Shown piece by piece: positions 33,519 to 42,061 of a stretch of 64,000 nt of DNA (position 1 is the stretch's first letter; the number at the start of each line of letters is the position of its first letter). The stretch is taken from positions 5,509,001-5,573,000 of the forward strand of contig NZ_JAPENW010000001.1 of assembly GCF_026341855.1 (NCBI RefSeq), in the 5' to 3' direction. Origin of the DNA: Streptomyces sp. NBC_00568 (GTDB taxonomy: Bacteria; Actinomycetota; Actinomycetes; Streptomycetales; Streptomycetaceae). The notes beneath the pieces are model-generated. The model saw only the letters and a program-made list of their open reading frames with translations, did not search any database and had not been told where the DNA came from. The position numbers and the translations under genes are program-made.

Positions 33519-34115
33519 GTGGTGGTGCCGGTGGAACCGACGTTCACTGACGCCGAGTTGCACCAGCGGCTGGTGTACGGCGACGAGTCCGCGCTCGGGG
33601 AGGTGTACGCCGCGTACGGCGGGCTGGTCCGGCGGGTCGCCGTCCGGGTCACCCGCAGCCCGGCGGCCGCCGAGGACGTGGCGCAGGAAGTCTTCGCACA
33701 GCTCTGGAGCAGGCCGTACGCCTTCGACGCCCGCCGCGGCACGCTGCGCACCTGGCTGTCCATGCTCGCCCACCGGCGGGCGGTGGACTGGGTGCGCGGC
33801 GAGGCCCGGCACCGCAAGGACGCCCGCGCCGACGACGCGGCGCTGCACGCCATCCCCGACGCCGCGCCGGGCCCCGACGAGACGGTCGTCGACCGCGAAC
33901 GCTCGCTGCTGCTGCACACCGCGCTCGCCGAACTCCCGCAGCCCCAGCGCGAGGTGGTCCACCTCGCCTACTTCGCGGGCCGCACCTACCGGCAGGCGGC
34001 CGTGGAACTGGGCATCCCGGAGGGCACCGCGAAGACCCGGCTGCGCGCCGCCCTGCGCAGACTCGCCGAGACCCTCGCCGACCCGCCCGATCCCGCGTTG
34101 GAGCGGGGCGCGTGA
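33519..34115 (+). CDS. ECF RNA polymerase sigma factor (SigK-like)
   Basis: 198 residues. Region 2 is ALGEVYAAYGGLVRRVAVRVTRSPAAAEDVAQEVFAQLWSRP (cited in part: AEDVAQEVFAQLW), ending at RTWLSMLAHRRAVDWVR. Region 4 is LAELPQPQREVVHLAYFAGRTYRQAAVELGIPEGTAKTRL, ending with the recognition helix GIPEGTAKTRLRAAL. The pattern is that of SigK/SigL-type ECF factors. GTG 33519 follows AGGAAGGG; GTG 33531 is an alternative. The next gene encodes a HxxxCxxC protein that should be its anti-sigma factor. Confidence 0.88.
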   Translation: MVVPVEPTFTDAELHQRLVYGDESALGEVYAAYGGLVRRVAVRVTRSPAAAEDVAQEVFAQLWSRPYAFDARRGTLRTWLSMLAHRRAVDWVRGEARHRKDARADDAALHAIPDAAPGPDETVVDRERSLLLHTALAELPQPQREVVHLAYFAGRTYRQAAVELGIPEGTAKTRLRAALRRLAETLADPPDPALERGA

Positions 34116-34218
34116 TGACGTCACGGGTGGCACCGGCCGGAGGACGCGTGCGTATGGTGGGCACACCGGGGCGAGGCGCGGCCGGCACGCCGAAGCCGGC
34201 CGGGAAGGGCGGCGGACG

Positions 34219-35238
34219 ATGAGCATGCACCACGAAGGGATGCGGGACCTGCTGGCGGCCTGGGCCGTCGGCGCCCTGACCCCCGCCGACGAGAAGACGG
34301 TCCCGCTCCATCTGGCCGAGTGCGAGTCCTGCGCCGCGGAGGCGGAACGGCTGCGCGAGACGGTACGGCTGCTGGACGGCCCGCGGCGCCCGTCCCCGGC
34401 GAAGGGAACCGCCGACGGCGTACTGGCCCTGGCCCTGCGCTCCCGCCCGGCCGCTCCCCGGGTGGCCCGGCACGCCGCCCCCTACGCCGCCGCGGTCGCC
34501 GGACTCCGGTCGCTGCTGCGCGAGGTGGGGGACCGGGGGCGCTGGGGCACGCCGGTCGTGCACGACTGGGACGTGCACGCCACCGTCGCCCATCTGATCG
34601 CGGCGGACGAGCCGTTGGCGCGGCACCTCGGCCTCGTGGCGCGGCCGCCGGAGCCGGCCGGAGCGGAGGAGACGCCGTGGCAGGACGCCTGGGCCGCCCG
34701 GACCGCCGAGGTGATCGCCCGCGAGCACCGGCGCCCGCCCGAGGAGACCGTCGCCGCGTGGAGCGCGCAGGCCGCCGCGCTGCTGGCCGCACCGGAGGCG
34801 ACCGACCCCGAACGGGCCGCGCACGCCACCACGTTGATGGGCGCCCGGCTGCCCGTCGCGGACCACTTCGTCGTGCGCGCCTTCGAGACGTGGATCCACA
34901 CCGACGACATCGGGCGGGCCCTCGGACTCGTCGTGCCCCCGCCGCCGGACCCCCATCTGCGGCAGCTCGTCCGCCTCGCGGTGCGTGTCCTCGGAACGGC
35001 CCTCGGCCCCACGGCGCCTCCCGTGCTGTTCGCGGTGGCCGGCGGGGGACCCGACGCACAGTGGGTGCTGGGTTCCGAGGACGAGCCCGTCCGGGCCGAA
35101 CTCGTCCTGGAACCGGTCGACTTCTGCCTGCTGATCGGCGGCCGGTACGCGCCCGGCGAGGTGCCGCGGGGCGCGACGGGGGACGCCGCCGCGATCGACG
35201 CCGTACTGGAAGAGGCCGCGTCCCTGGCCTGGCTGTAG
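34219..35238 (+). CDS. Zinc-finger anti-sigma factor fused to a mycothiol-dependent isomerase-like (MDMPI) domain
   Basis: 339 residues, no membrane helix. Residues 1-60 form a ZAS-type anti-sigma domain with His31, Cys35 and Cys38 in HLAECESC (HxxxCxxC). Residues about 85-330 are a DinB-like MDMPI domain: HDWDVHATVAHLIAADEPL and VRAFETWIHTDDIGRALG carry the metal-binding His/Asp pattern. This makes a soluble anti-sigma factor whose partner domain binds mycothiol or a metal. It is encoded about 100 bases after the ECF sigma factor, its likely target. Release by thiol oxidation is an attractive but unproven mechanism. Confidence 0.8.
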   Translation: MSMHHEGMRDLLAAWAVGALTPADEKTVPLHLAECESCAAEAERLRETVRLLDGPRRPSPAKGTADGVLALALRSRPAAPRVARHAAPYAAAVAGLRSLLREVGDRGRWGTPVVHDWDVHATVAHLIAADEPLARHLGLVARPPEPAGAEETPWQDAWAARTAEVIAREHRRPPEETVAAWSAQAAALLAAPEATDPERAAHATTLMGARLPVADHFVVRAFETWIHTDDIGRALGLVVPPPPDPHLRQLVRLAVRVLGTALGPTAPPVLFAVAGGGPDAQWVLGSEDEPVRAELVLEPVDFCLLIGGRYAPGEVPRGATGDAAAIDAVLEEAASLAWL

Positions 35239-35267
35239 GTACCGGGTGCGGCGCCGGAACGCCGAGA

Positions 35268-35304
35268 GCCGGGTCTCACCCGTACACGAGGGTGAGGACC
35301 CGGC
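35268..35304. terminator. Bidirectional terminator between the MDMPI fusion gene and ectD
   Basis: GCCGGGTCTCACCC pairs with GGGTGAGGACCCGGC across an eight-base loop, 14 pairs with one bulged G. It sits between convergent genes. Confidence 0.75.
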
Positions 35305-35359
35305 CCGAGCCGGCACCGGCGGAGCTGCGACCCGTACCGGCCGAGGTGTCTCGTACCGC

Positions 35360-35401
35360 CGGAGGAAGTCACCGCACCGGCGGAGGAAGTCACCGCACCG
35401 G
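35360..35401. repeat. Two tandem 21-bp units overlapping the ectD stop
   Basis: The unit CGGAGGAAGTCACCGCACCGG is present twice without gap, at 35360-35380 and 35381-35401. The second copy contains the ectD stop (35390-35392) and part of its last codons, so the first copy lies in the 3' untranslated region. Confidence 0.85.
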
Positions 35402-36277
35402 CGTGAAGTCCCGTGCCCCGATGAACTCCGGCCTGCGCACCGGAGCCGCGAAGGGCTCCACCGCGGCGTTCTCCACGCTGTTGAACACGATGAAGACGTT
35501 GCTGCGCGGGAACGGGGTGATGTTGTCACCCGAACCGTGCATGCAGTTGCAGTCGAACCAGGTCGCCGAACCGGCGCGGCCCGTGAAGAGCTTGATGCCG
35601 TGCCGGGTGGCGAGGCGGGTGAGCGCCTCGTCGGACGGCGTACCGGCGTCCTGCATCTGCAGCGACTTCTTGTAGTTGTCCTTCGGCGTGGCCCCCGCAC
35701 ACCCGAGGTACGTCCTGTGCGACCCCGGCATGATCATGAGGCCGCCGTTGGTGTCGTAGTTCTCGGTCAGCGCGATCGAGACGGACACCGTCCGCATGTT
35801 CGGCAGACCGTCCTCGGCATGCCAGGTCTCGAAGTCCGAGTGCCAGTAGAAGCCACTCGCGCCGAAGCCCGGCTTGACGTTGATCCGCGACTGGTGGACG
35901 TACACGTCGGAGCCGAGGATCTGCCGGGCCCGGCCGACGACGCGCTCGTCGCGCACGAGCCGGGCGAAGATCTCGCTGATCCGGTGCACCTCGAAGACGG
36001 ACCGGATCTCCTGCGTCTGCGGCTCGACGATCGAGCGGTCGTCGGCTCGGATCGCCGGGTCGGTGACGAGCCGTTCCAGCTCCTGCCGGTAGACCGCGAC
36101 CTCGTCCTCGGCGATCAGCTCCTCGACGGGGAGGAAGCCATCGCGTTCGTACGCCTGGAGTTCGGGCGAAGTGATCGGGCCGGGATCGCCCGGCGCGCCC
36201 CAGATGACCGGGTCCTGTCGCGGCACGGCCACTTCGGTGGCGCCTCGGCTGGGGTACAGATCGGTGAGTGTGGTCAT
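35390..36277 (-). CDS. ectD: Ectoine hydroxylase
   Basis: 295 residues, the usual EctD length. It is a non-heme Fe(II)/2-oxoglutarate dioxygenase turning ectoine into 5-hydroxyectoine. The family signature FYWHSDFETWHAEDGLP holds iron ligands His146 and Asp148; His247 in NCMHGSGDN is the third. GAGGAGG precedes ATG 36277, and only seven bases separate it from the ectC stop, so ectD is the last gene of an ectABCD operon. The product should protect against osmotic and heat stress. Confidence 0.97.
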   Translation of the reverse strand: MTTLTDLYPSRGATEVAVPRQDPVIWGAPGDPGPITSPELQAYERDGFLPVEELIAEDEVAVYRQELERLVTDPAIRADDRSIVEPQTQEIRSVFEVHRISEIFARLVRDERVVGRARQILGSDVYVHQSRINVKPGFGASGFYWHSDFETWHAEDGLPNMRTVSVSIALTENYDTNGGLMIMPGSHRTYLGCAGATPKDNYKKSLQMQDAGTPSDEALTRLATRHGIKLFTGRAGSATWFDCNCMHGSGDNITPFPRSNVFIVFNSVENAAVEPFAAPVRRPEFIGARDFTPVR

Positions 36278-36284
36278 CGGTGTG

Positions 36285-36689
36285 TCACACCTCCTCGGGT
36301 TCGGTGAGCAGCGGGTAGACGCCGTTCTCGTCGTGGTCCTCCCGTCCGGTGACGGGCGGGTTGAAGACGCAGACGCACCGGAAGTCGGTCCTGGGACGCA
36401 TGGTGTGGCGCTCGTGGCCGTCCAGCAGGTACATCGTCCCGGGCGTGATCCAGTGCTTCTCGCCGGTCTCGTCGTTGGTGAGTTCGGCTTCGCCCTCCAC
36501 GCAGAGCACGGCCTCGATGTGGTTCGCGTACCACATCTGCGTCTCCGTACCCGCGTACAGGATCGTCTCGTGCAGGGAGAAGCCGACCTTCTCCTTGGCG
36601 AGGACGATGCGCTTGCTCTCCCAGGTGCCGGTCGCCGCCTTCACATGCCGGTCGGTGCCTTCGACATCCTTGAACGAACGGACTATCAC
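36285..36689 (-). CDS. ectC: L-ectoine synthase
   Basis: 134 residues from GTG 36689 (reads as M-I-V-R-S-F-K). A cupin-fold hydro-lyase that closes the ring of N-gamma-acetyldiaminobutyrate to give ectoine. Family stretches WESKRIVLAKEKVGFS, TQMWYANHIEAVLCVEGEAE and the ending EDHDENGVYPLL are all present, with cupin metal-binding Glu, Tyr and His residues. It sits between ectB and ectD on the minus strand. The start is set by homology to the common EctC N-terminus, since the Shine-Dalgarno site is weak. Confidence 0.97.
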   Translation of the reverse strand: MIVRSFKDVEGTDRHVKAATGTWESKRIVLAKEKVGFSLHETILYAGTETQMWYANHIEAVLCVEGEAELTNDETGEKHWITPGTMYLLDGHERHTMRPRTDFRCVCVFNPPVTGREDHDENGVYPLLTEPEEV

Positions 36690-36739
36690 GGTGGTGCGAT
36701 GCCTCTCTCTCGTGCTTCTCGTGGTGTGCGGCGGTCTGG

Positions 36740-38011
36740 TCAGACGGTCTCGCGGACGGCGCGGGCGAGGGTGCGCAGGCCCTCGTCGAGCTCGTCGGGG
36801 GTGATGGTGAGCGCGGGCAGCAGTTTCACGACCTCGCTCTCGGGGCCGGACGTCTCGATGAGCAGACCGAGTTCGAAGGCGCGCTGCGCGACGCGTCCGG
36901 CCCGGGCCTTCTCCTTGAACTCGATGCCCCAGACGAGCCCGCGGCCCCGGTACTCCTTGATGTCGGCGAGGTTCTCCTCGGTGATGGAGATCAGCGCCTG
37001 CTCGACCTGCTCGCCGCGGGCGCGGGTCTGCTTCTCCATCGCGGAGCCGTCGGCCCAGTAGGCCTCCAGGGCGGCGGCGGCCGTGACGAACGCCGGATTG
37101 TTGCCGCGGAAGGTGCCGTTGTGCTCGCCCGGCTCCCAGATGTCCAGCTCGGGCTTGAACAGGCACAGCGACATCGGCAGTCCGTACCCGCTGATGGACT
37201 TGGAGACGGTCACGATGTCGGGCACGACCCCCGCCTCCTCGAAGGAGAAGAACGCGCCGGTGCGCCCGCAGCCCATCTGGATGTCGTCGACGATCAGCAG
37301 CATGTCGCGGCGCTTGCACAGGTCGGCGAGGGCACGCAGCCACTCGGGCCGCGCGACGTTGATGCCGCCCTCGCCCTGCACGGTCTCGACGATCACCGCG
37401 GCGGGCTGGTTGAGGCCCGAGCCCTGGTCCTCCAGGAGCCGCTCGAACCACAGGAAGTCCGGGACCTGGCCGTCGAAGTAGTTGTCGAACGGCATCGGGG
37501 TTCCGTGCACCAGCGGGATACCGGCGCCGGCCCGCTTGAAGGCGTTGCCGGTCACGGCGAGCGAGCCGAGCGACATCCCGTGGAAGGCGTTGGTGAACGA
37601 CACGATCGCCTCGCGCCCCTTCACCTTCCGCGCGAGCTTCAGCGCGGACTCGACGGCGTTGGTGCCGGTCGGGCCGGGGAACATCACTTTGTACGGCAGG
37701 TCGCGCGGCCGCAGCACCAGGTTCTGGAAGGTCTCCAGGAAGCCGCGTTTGGCCGTCGTCGACATGTCGAGTCCGTGGGTGACGCCGTCGCGCTCCAGGT
37801 AGTCGATCAGGGCCCGTTTGAGCACGGGGTTGTTGTGCCCGTAGTTCAGGGACCCGGCGCCGGCGAAGAAGTCGAGGTACTCGTGTCCGTCCTCGTCGTA
37901 CATCCGGCTGCCCCGGGCGCGGTCGAAGACGGTGGGCCAGTTGCGGCAGTAGCTGCGCACCTCCGACTCCAGGGTCTCGAAGACGCTCAGGTCGGGCGGG
38001 GTGATGGTCAC
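36740..38011 (-). CDS. ectB: Diaminobutyrate-2-oxoglutarate aminotransferase
   Basis: 423 residues, the standard EctB length. A class III PLP enzyme that makes L-2,4-diaminobutyrate from aspartate semialdehyde with glutamate as amino donor. The PLP Lys lies in TVSKSISGYGLPMS, the cofactor Asp in LLIVDDIQMGCGRTG, and FFAGAGSLNYGHNNP is the conserved N-terminal region. GTG 38011 has GAGGAG upstream. It is the second gene of the ectoine operon. Confidence 0.97.
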   Translation of the reverse strand: MTITPPDLSVFETLESEVRSYCRNWPTVFDRARGSRMYDEDGHEYLDFFAGAGSLNYGHNNPVLKRALIDYLERDGVTHGLDMSTTAKRGFLETFQNLVLRPRDLPYKVMFPGPTGTNAVESALKLARKVKGREAIVSFTNAFHGMSLGSLAVTGNAFKRAGAGIPLVHGTPMPFDNYFDGQVPDFLWFERLLEDQGSGLNQPAAVIVETVQGEGGINVARPEWLRALADLCKRRDMLLIVDDIQMGCGRTGAFFSFEEAGVVPDIVTVSKSISGYGLPMSLCLFKPELDIWEPGEHNGTFRGNNPAFVTAAAALEAYWADGSAMEKQTRARGEQVEQALISITEENLADIKEYRGRGLVWGIEFKEKARAGRVAQRAFELGLLIETSGPESEVVKLLPALTITPDELDEGLRTLARAVRETV

Positions 38012-38072
38012 GGCGAATAGCTCCTCGAAGCGTGGGGGGGGCGGAAGAAGGCGGGGGCGAGGAAGAAGAGGT

Positions 38073-38612
38073 TCAGCGGGGGAAGGGGCCGATGCGGTAC
38101 AGCACTTCGGGGTCGTGCGGCCCGTCGGGGAACTGCTCCGTCTCGAACAGCACCTCGCGCTCGACGGCCGCGCCATGGCGTTGTGCGTACGACAGGAACA
38201 GGCGCTCGGACGCGGTGTTGCCCGGCGTGATGGTGGTCTCGACGACGGACAGCCCGCGCTCGGCCGCCACCCGCGCCGTCAGCCCGTCGAGCAGCCGAGC
38301 GGCCAGTCCGCGGCCTCGGTACGCCGCGTCGACGGCCACCTGCCACACGAGCAGGGTGCGCGGACGCTCGGGGCGCACGTACGCGGTCACGAAACCGACG
38401 GGCCGCCCGTCGGCGTCGCGTGCCACCGCCGAGGTGCCGGCGAAGTCACGGCACCACAGCAGATAGCTGTACGAGGAGTTCAGGTCGAGGGTTCGGGAGT
38501 CCTTGGCGATACGCCAGAGGGTGGCCCCGTCGGCCACCTCCGGACGGTCGATCCGAAGGTCCTCCGGCATTTCCAGGAATTCCGCTGACAGGTCTGCTTG
38601 TGCGGCGGTCAT
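38073..38612 (-). CDS. ectA: L-2,4-diaminobutyrate acetyltransferase
   Basis: 179 residues. A GNAT enzyme that acetylates diaminobutyrate at the gamma amino group. The family core DGATLWRIAKDSRTLDLNSSYSYLLWCRDF (cited in part: LDLNSSYSYLLWCRDF) and the CoA loop YRGRGLAARLLDGL are clear, as is ETTITPGNTASERLF. ATG 38612 gives the usual length; the in-frame ATG 38690 is too far upstream. Ribosome-binding sequence is weak. It is the first gene of ectABCD, with an unusually AT-rich region upstream. Confidence 0.96.
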   Translation of the reverse strand: MTAAQADLSAEFLEMPEDLRIDRPEVADGATLWRIAKDSRTLDLNSSYSYLLWCRDFAGTSAVARDADGRPVGFVTAYVRPERPRTLLVWQVAVDAAYRGRGLAARLLDGLTARVAAERGLSVVETTITPGNTASERLFLSYAQRHGAAVEREVLFETEQFPDGPHDPEVLYRIGPFPR

Positions 38613-39102
38613 GCGGATTGAATTTACCGACGGAAAGTTCAAATTGCATCGTCGGACGGGGTTACGGACGGCGTACCCATGTGTTATCACGCGCCCGTGA
38701 AAGGGCAGCGATGTACGCAGTTTTATGACCGCTTTTGCCCGGAAAATACCACAGAAAAGGGGCGCGTTGTGGAGTGTGTCACAGCGACGAAATGTAGGGG
38801 AGACCTGCCCGAATCACGCCGTTCGGCGTTCGCGAAATCTTTGCGTTTAGGTGCAGGAAAAGCGGGCAGAAGAATGCGGGAAGCTGTGCGGAACCAATGG
38901 GGTTCCATATTAACGGCAGGATAAGTGGGATAAGCGTGTGGAGAGGATTTACCATTCCCGCCGCATCACCGTTCGGAGTCCCGTGGGCTCTCCGGACTGT
39001 TCGCGTTCTCCGGGACGCACCGGCACCTCGGGGGCTTCCGCGGGCTCCCTCGGGCCTCCCCGCCCGGCGGAGGCGCGGACGCCCCCGCCGGTCATGCCGG
39101 GA
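38613..39102. promoter_or_regulatory. 490-bp upstream region of ectA, partly AT-rich, no supported gene
   Basis: The first 350 bases beyond ectA are much lower in G/C than the rest of the window and probably hold the ectoine promoter and control sites. GGAACC-n5-GGTTCC at 38890-38906 is a clear inverted repeat. A possible 81-codon frame at 38679-38924 has mixed third positions and no family match, so it is not called. The remaining part up to 39102 lies after the aminotransferase stop. Confidence 0.55.
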
Positions 39103-40203
39103 TCAGTCCCAGGCCAGCGCCACGGCCCGGCGCGCCCCTTCCAGGTCCACCGGGAAGCCGGACTCGGCGAGCGCCGCGCCCAGGCCCGCGAGGCTGGAGT
39201 GGACGACACCGCGCGTGGCGTCGGGGCCGTAGTGGTTCACGCGGATCATCGACCGGGAGAGAGCGCCGCCCCCCGCGGCGAGCGGCAGCGCGGGATCCGC
39301 GGCCAGCGCCTTGGCGACCACGGCGGACGCGTCCACCTCCTCGGGCACCTGCAGTGTGGTGGCGACGGGCGCCGCGTCGGAGGCGGCGTGCACGAACGGC
39401 TTCAGCCCCCCGCCGAGTGCCACGGCTCCGGCCCGGGTGGCCGCGGCGGCCGAGGCGTGCCGGGTCATCACCGCGTCGAGGCCCTCGCCCTCGATCCGCT
39501 CGACACACGCCTCCAGCGCCAGCATCTCCAGCTGTGCCGGAGCGTGCAGCAGCGCCGTGCGGCCACCGTCGACCCATCGCTCCTTCCAGTCAAGCAGGGA
39601 GAGGTAGGAGCGGCGCGGCGCGGCGGGGTTCGAGGCCATCCGGGCCCACGCCCGCCCGCTCACCGACACCGCCGACACCCCGGCCGGACCGCCCATCGCC
39701 TTCTGGGCCCCGATCACGCACAGGTCGACCCCCCAGGCGTCCGGCAGCACCGGCTCGGCGCCGATCGACGCGACGGCGTCCAGGTAGAAGAGCGCGCCGT
39801 GCTCGCGGACGACCTCGCCGATCTCCGCGACCGGGTTGGTGTTCCCGGTGGCGGCCTCGGCGTGCACGAGCGACACGAAGTCGATCGAGGGGTGCTCGGC
39901 GAAGGCCTCGCGGATCTGCTCGGCGGTGACCGCGGCGTGGAAGGGCACCGCCAGATCGATCACGGTCGCCCCGCAGTCCCGCAGCCAGTTCCCGAAGGTC
40001 TGCCCGTAGGGGCCGGTGATGATGTTCAGGGCGGTGGTGCCGGGTCCGGCGGTGCCGCGGATGGCCCCCTCCAGGGGCAGCAGCGCCTCGCCCTGCATGA
40101 TCACGACGTCCTGCTCGGTGGAGAGCAGCCGGGCGACGCGGTCCTCGATCGACGCGAAGTGCGCGGCGCTCAGCGGCGCCAGGTCAAGAAAGGGGTGGGT
40201 CAC
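39103..40203 (-). CDS. Class V PLP-dependent aminotransferase (alanine-glyoxylate aminotransferase type)
   Basis: 366 residues from GTG 40203 (AGAGAG upstream); a further in-frame GTG is at 40224. The N-terminus THPFLDLAPLSAAHF and EQDVVIMQGEALLPLEGAI are typical of the serine/alanine-glyoxylate aminotransferase branch. PLP Lys lies in VIGAQKAMGGPAGVS and the cofactor Asp in YLDAVASIG. Family members include alanine-glyoxylate and ureidoglycine-glyoxylate aminotransferases. It is divergent from an amino acid ABC transporter operon across 176 bases containing a promoter-overlapping palindrome, so the two may be co-regulated. Confidence 0.85.
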   Translation of the reverse strand: MTHPFLDLAPLSAAHFASIEDRVARLLSTEQDVVIMQGEALLPLEGAIRGTAGPGTTALNIITGPYGQTFGNWLRDCGATVIDLAVPFHAAVTAEQIREAFAEHPSIDFVSLVHAEAATGNTNPVAEIGEVVREHGALFYLDAVASIGAEPVLPDAWGVDLCVIGAQKAMGGPAGVSAVSVSGRAWARMASNPAAPRRSYLSLLDWKERWVDGGRTALLHAPAQLEMLALEACVERIEGEGLDAVMTRHASAAAATRAGAVALGGGLKPFVHAASDAAPVATTLQVPEEVDASAVVAKALAADPALPLAAGGGALSRSMIRVNHYGPDATRGVVHSSLAGLGAALAESGFPVDLEGARRAVALAWD

Positions 40204-40317
40204 GGCGGTGCTCTCTTCGCTCACGGTGGTGTCGACGATCAGAGCGTAACCGGCGGCCCCCGGCGTACCCGGACCGGCGAATTCTGAGGCCAGACGGACC
40301 AGTAGCCATCGGATTGA

Positions 40318-40346
40318 TTTGAGCAACTCAAACCTTTCCTTATAAT
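40318..40346 (+). promoter_or_regulatory. Strong promoter with overlapping palindromic operator
   Basis: TTGAGC (40319-40324), 16 bases, TATAAT (40341-40346) is a near-consensus promoter 34 bases before GTG 40380. TTTGAGCAACTCAAA (40318-40332) is a perfect 6-3-6 palindrome covering the -35 box, well placed for repression. It would serve the plus-strand ABC operon. Confidence 0.7.
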
Positions 40347-40379
40347 CAGAACCCTCTGTTCCCCCCACAGGAGGTCTCC

Positions 40380-41231
40380 GTGAACTCGGTCCTCGGACGC
40401 CGGACGCGCATTCTGGCCGCCACCACCGCCACGGCCGGGCTGCTGCTCGTGGCCGGCTGCTCCTCGGACGACGGTGGCGGCAAGACGACCGCCTCGGGCG
40501 GGGTCCCGCTGGTCAAGAGCGGCCAGCTCACGACCTGCACCCACCTGCCGTACCCGCCCTTCCAGTCGGAGATCGACGGCAAGGTGCAGGGCTTCGACGT
40601 GTCGCTGATCGACCTGGTCGCCAAGGACCTGGGCGTGAAGCAGGCCATCGTCGACACGCCCTTCGAGAATTTCAAGACGGGCGCGTTCCTCAACTCCGAG
40701 CAGTGCGACCTCGCCGCGGCCGGTATGACGATCACCGAGGAGCGCAAGAAGAACGTCGACTTCTCCGACCCGTACTTCGACGCCACCCAGGCCGTCCTGG
40801 TCGACAAGAAGAGCGGCATCAACTCCCTCGCCGACGTCAAGGCGAAGGGCAAGAAGCTCGGCGCCCAGGCGCAGACCACCGGCGAGGACTACGCGAAGCA
40901 GCAGGGCTTCGACCCGGTCTCCTTCGAGTCCTCCGACGCGGTCCTCAGCGGGCTGCGCAGCGGTCAGGTGCAGGCCGTCGTCATCGACTACCCGGTCGTC
41001 CAGGGCTGGCTCAAGGACAAGGCCAACGCCGACGCCTTCGAGGTGGCCGACAACATCAACACCGGTGAGCAGTACGGCTTCACGGTGAAGAAGGGCAACA
41101 CCAAGCTCGTCGACGCCATCAACAAGGCCCTCGCGGACGCCAAGGCCGACGGCACGTACAAGAAGCTCTACGAGCAGTGGATCGGCCCGTACGACGCGTC
41201 CGCGGCCTCCGCCTCCCCGTCCGCCTCATGA
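40380..41231 (+). CDS. Amino acid ABC transporter substrate-binding lipoprotein (family 3)
   Basis: 283 residues from GTG 40380, preceded by AGGAGG. A lipoprotein signal ends at LLLVAGC with Cys27. The mature protein (LTTCTHLPYPPFQSEIDGKVQGFDVSLIDLV, cited in part: LPYPPFQSEIDGKVQGFDV) is a family 3 solute-binding protein like GlnH/FliY; AAGMTITEERKKNVDFSDPYF is the conserved middle. It captures an amino acid or similar polar solute. The permease starts inside its stop codon (ATGA). Confidence 0.93.
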   Translation: MNSVLGRRTRILAATTATAGLLLVAGCSSDDGGGKTTASGGVPLVKSGQLTTCTHLPYPPFQSEIDGKVQGFDVSLIDLVAKDLGVKQAIVDTPFENFKTGAFLNSEQCDLAAAGMTITEERKKNVDFSDPYFDATQAVLVDKKSGINSLADVKAKGKKLGAQAQTTGEDYAKQQGFDPVSFESSDAVLSGLRSGQVQAVVIDYPVVQGWLKDKANADAFEVADNINTGEQYGFTVKKGNTKLVDAINKALADAKADGTYKKLYEQWIGPYDASAASASPSAS

Positions 41232-42061
41232 GTGGTGCCGACACACCCCTCCAGCCCCGCAGGTCCGGCCTGAGCCGGCGCCAGAAGCGCTCGCTCTCGC
41301 GCGGCGCGCAGTACGTGGTCTTCGCCGCCGTCGTGATCGCCTTCGCGGTCACGGCGGACTGGGGACGTCTGAAGAACCAGTTCTTCCAGTGGGACCTGGT
41401 CAAGGAGATGTTCCCGGACGTCATCACGCTGGCGCTGAAGAACACCGTCCTCTACACGACGTTCGGCTTCGTCGTCGGTCTCGTGCTGGGCATCGTCATC
41501 GCCCTGATGCGGCTGTCCTCGGTGGGCCCCTACCGCTGGTTCGCCGGAATCTACATCGAAGTCTTCCGCGGGCTGCCCGCCCTGGTGATCTTCATCTTCG
41601 TGGGCGTCGCGGTACCGCTCGCGTTCCCGGGCACGGAGATCCCGGGCGGAACGTACGGCAAGGTCGCCATCGCGCTCGGTCTGGTGGGGGCCGCGTACAT
41701 GGCCGAGACCTTCCGCGCGGGCATCCAGGCCGTGCCCAAGGGGCAGATGGAGGCGGCCCGTTCGCTGGGCTTCTCGCACGCGCGGGCCATGGTCTCGATC
41801 ATCGTCCCGCAGGCGTTCCGGATCATCCTCCCGCCGCTCACCAACGAACTCGTGACCCTCTTCAAGGACTCCTCGCTGGTGCTGTTCCTCGGCGTCACCC
41901 TGGAGGAGCGCGAGCTGTCCAAGTACGGCCGCGACCTGGCCAGCACGACCGCCAACTCCACGCCGATCCTCGTCGCGGGCCTGTGCTATCTGCTGGTGAC
42001 GGTACCGCTCGGCTTTCTCGTACGACGTCTCGAAGCGAAGACGGGGGAGGCCTCCAAGTGA
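41228..42061 (+). CDS. Polar amino acid ABC transporter permease
   Basis: 277 residues, about five membrane helices. The EAA loop is MEAARSLGFSHARAMVSIIVPQAF, the form seen in His/Glu/Met-type (HisM/GlnP) permeases; AAYMAETFRAGIQAVPKGQ precedes it. A single permease gene suggests a homodimer. It overlaps the binding-protein gene and the ATPase gene by four bases each, so the three are translationally coupled. Confidence 0.93.
   Translation: MSGADTPLQPRRSGLSRRQKRSLSRGAQYVVFAAVVIAFAVTADWGRLKNQFFQWDLVKEMFPDVITLALKNTVLYTTFGFVVGLVLGIVIALMRLSSVGPYRWFAGIYIEVFRGLPALVIFIFVGVAVPLAFPGTEIPGGTYGKVAIALGLVGAAYMAETFRAGIQAVPKGQMEAARSLGFSHARAMVSIIVPQAFRIILPPLTNELVTLFKDSSLVLFLGVTLEERELSKYGRDLASTTANSTPILVAGLCYLLVTVPLGFLVRRLEAKTGEASK

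Noticed and set aside
38679..38924. Possible 81-residue protein upstream of ectA
   Set aside because: Mixed third codon positions, no family likeness and no ribosome-binding site. The region is better read as AT-rich control DNA. A small protein cannot be fully excluded.
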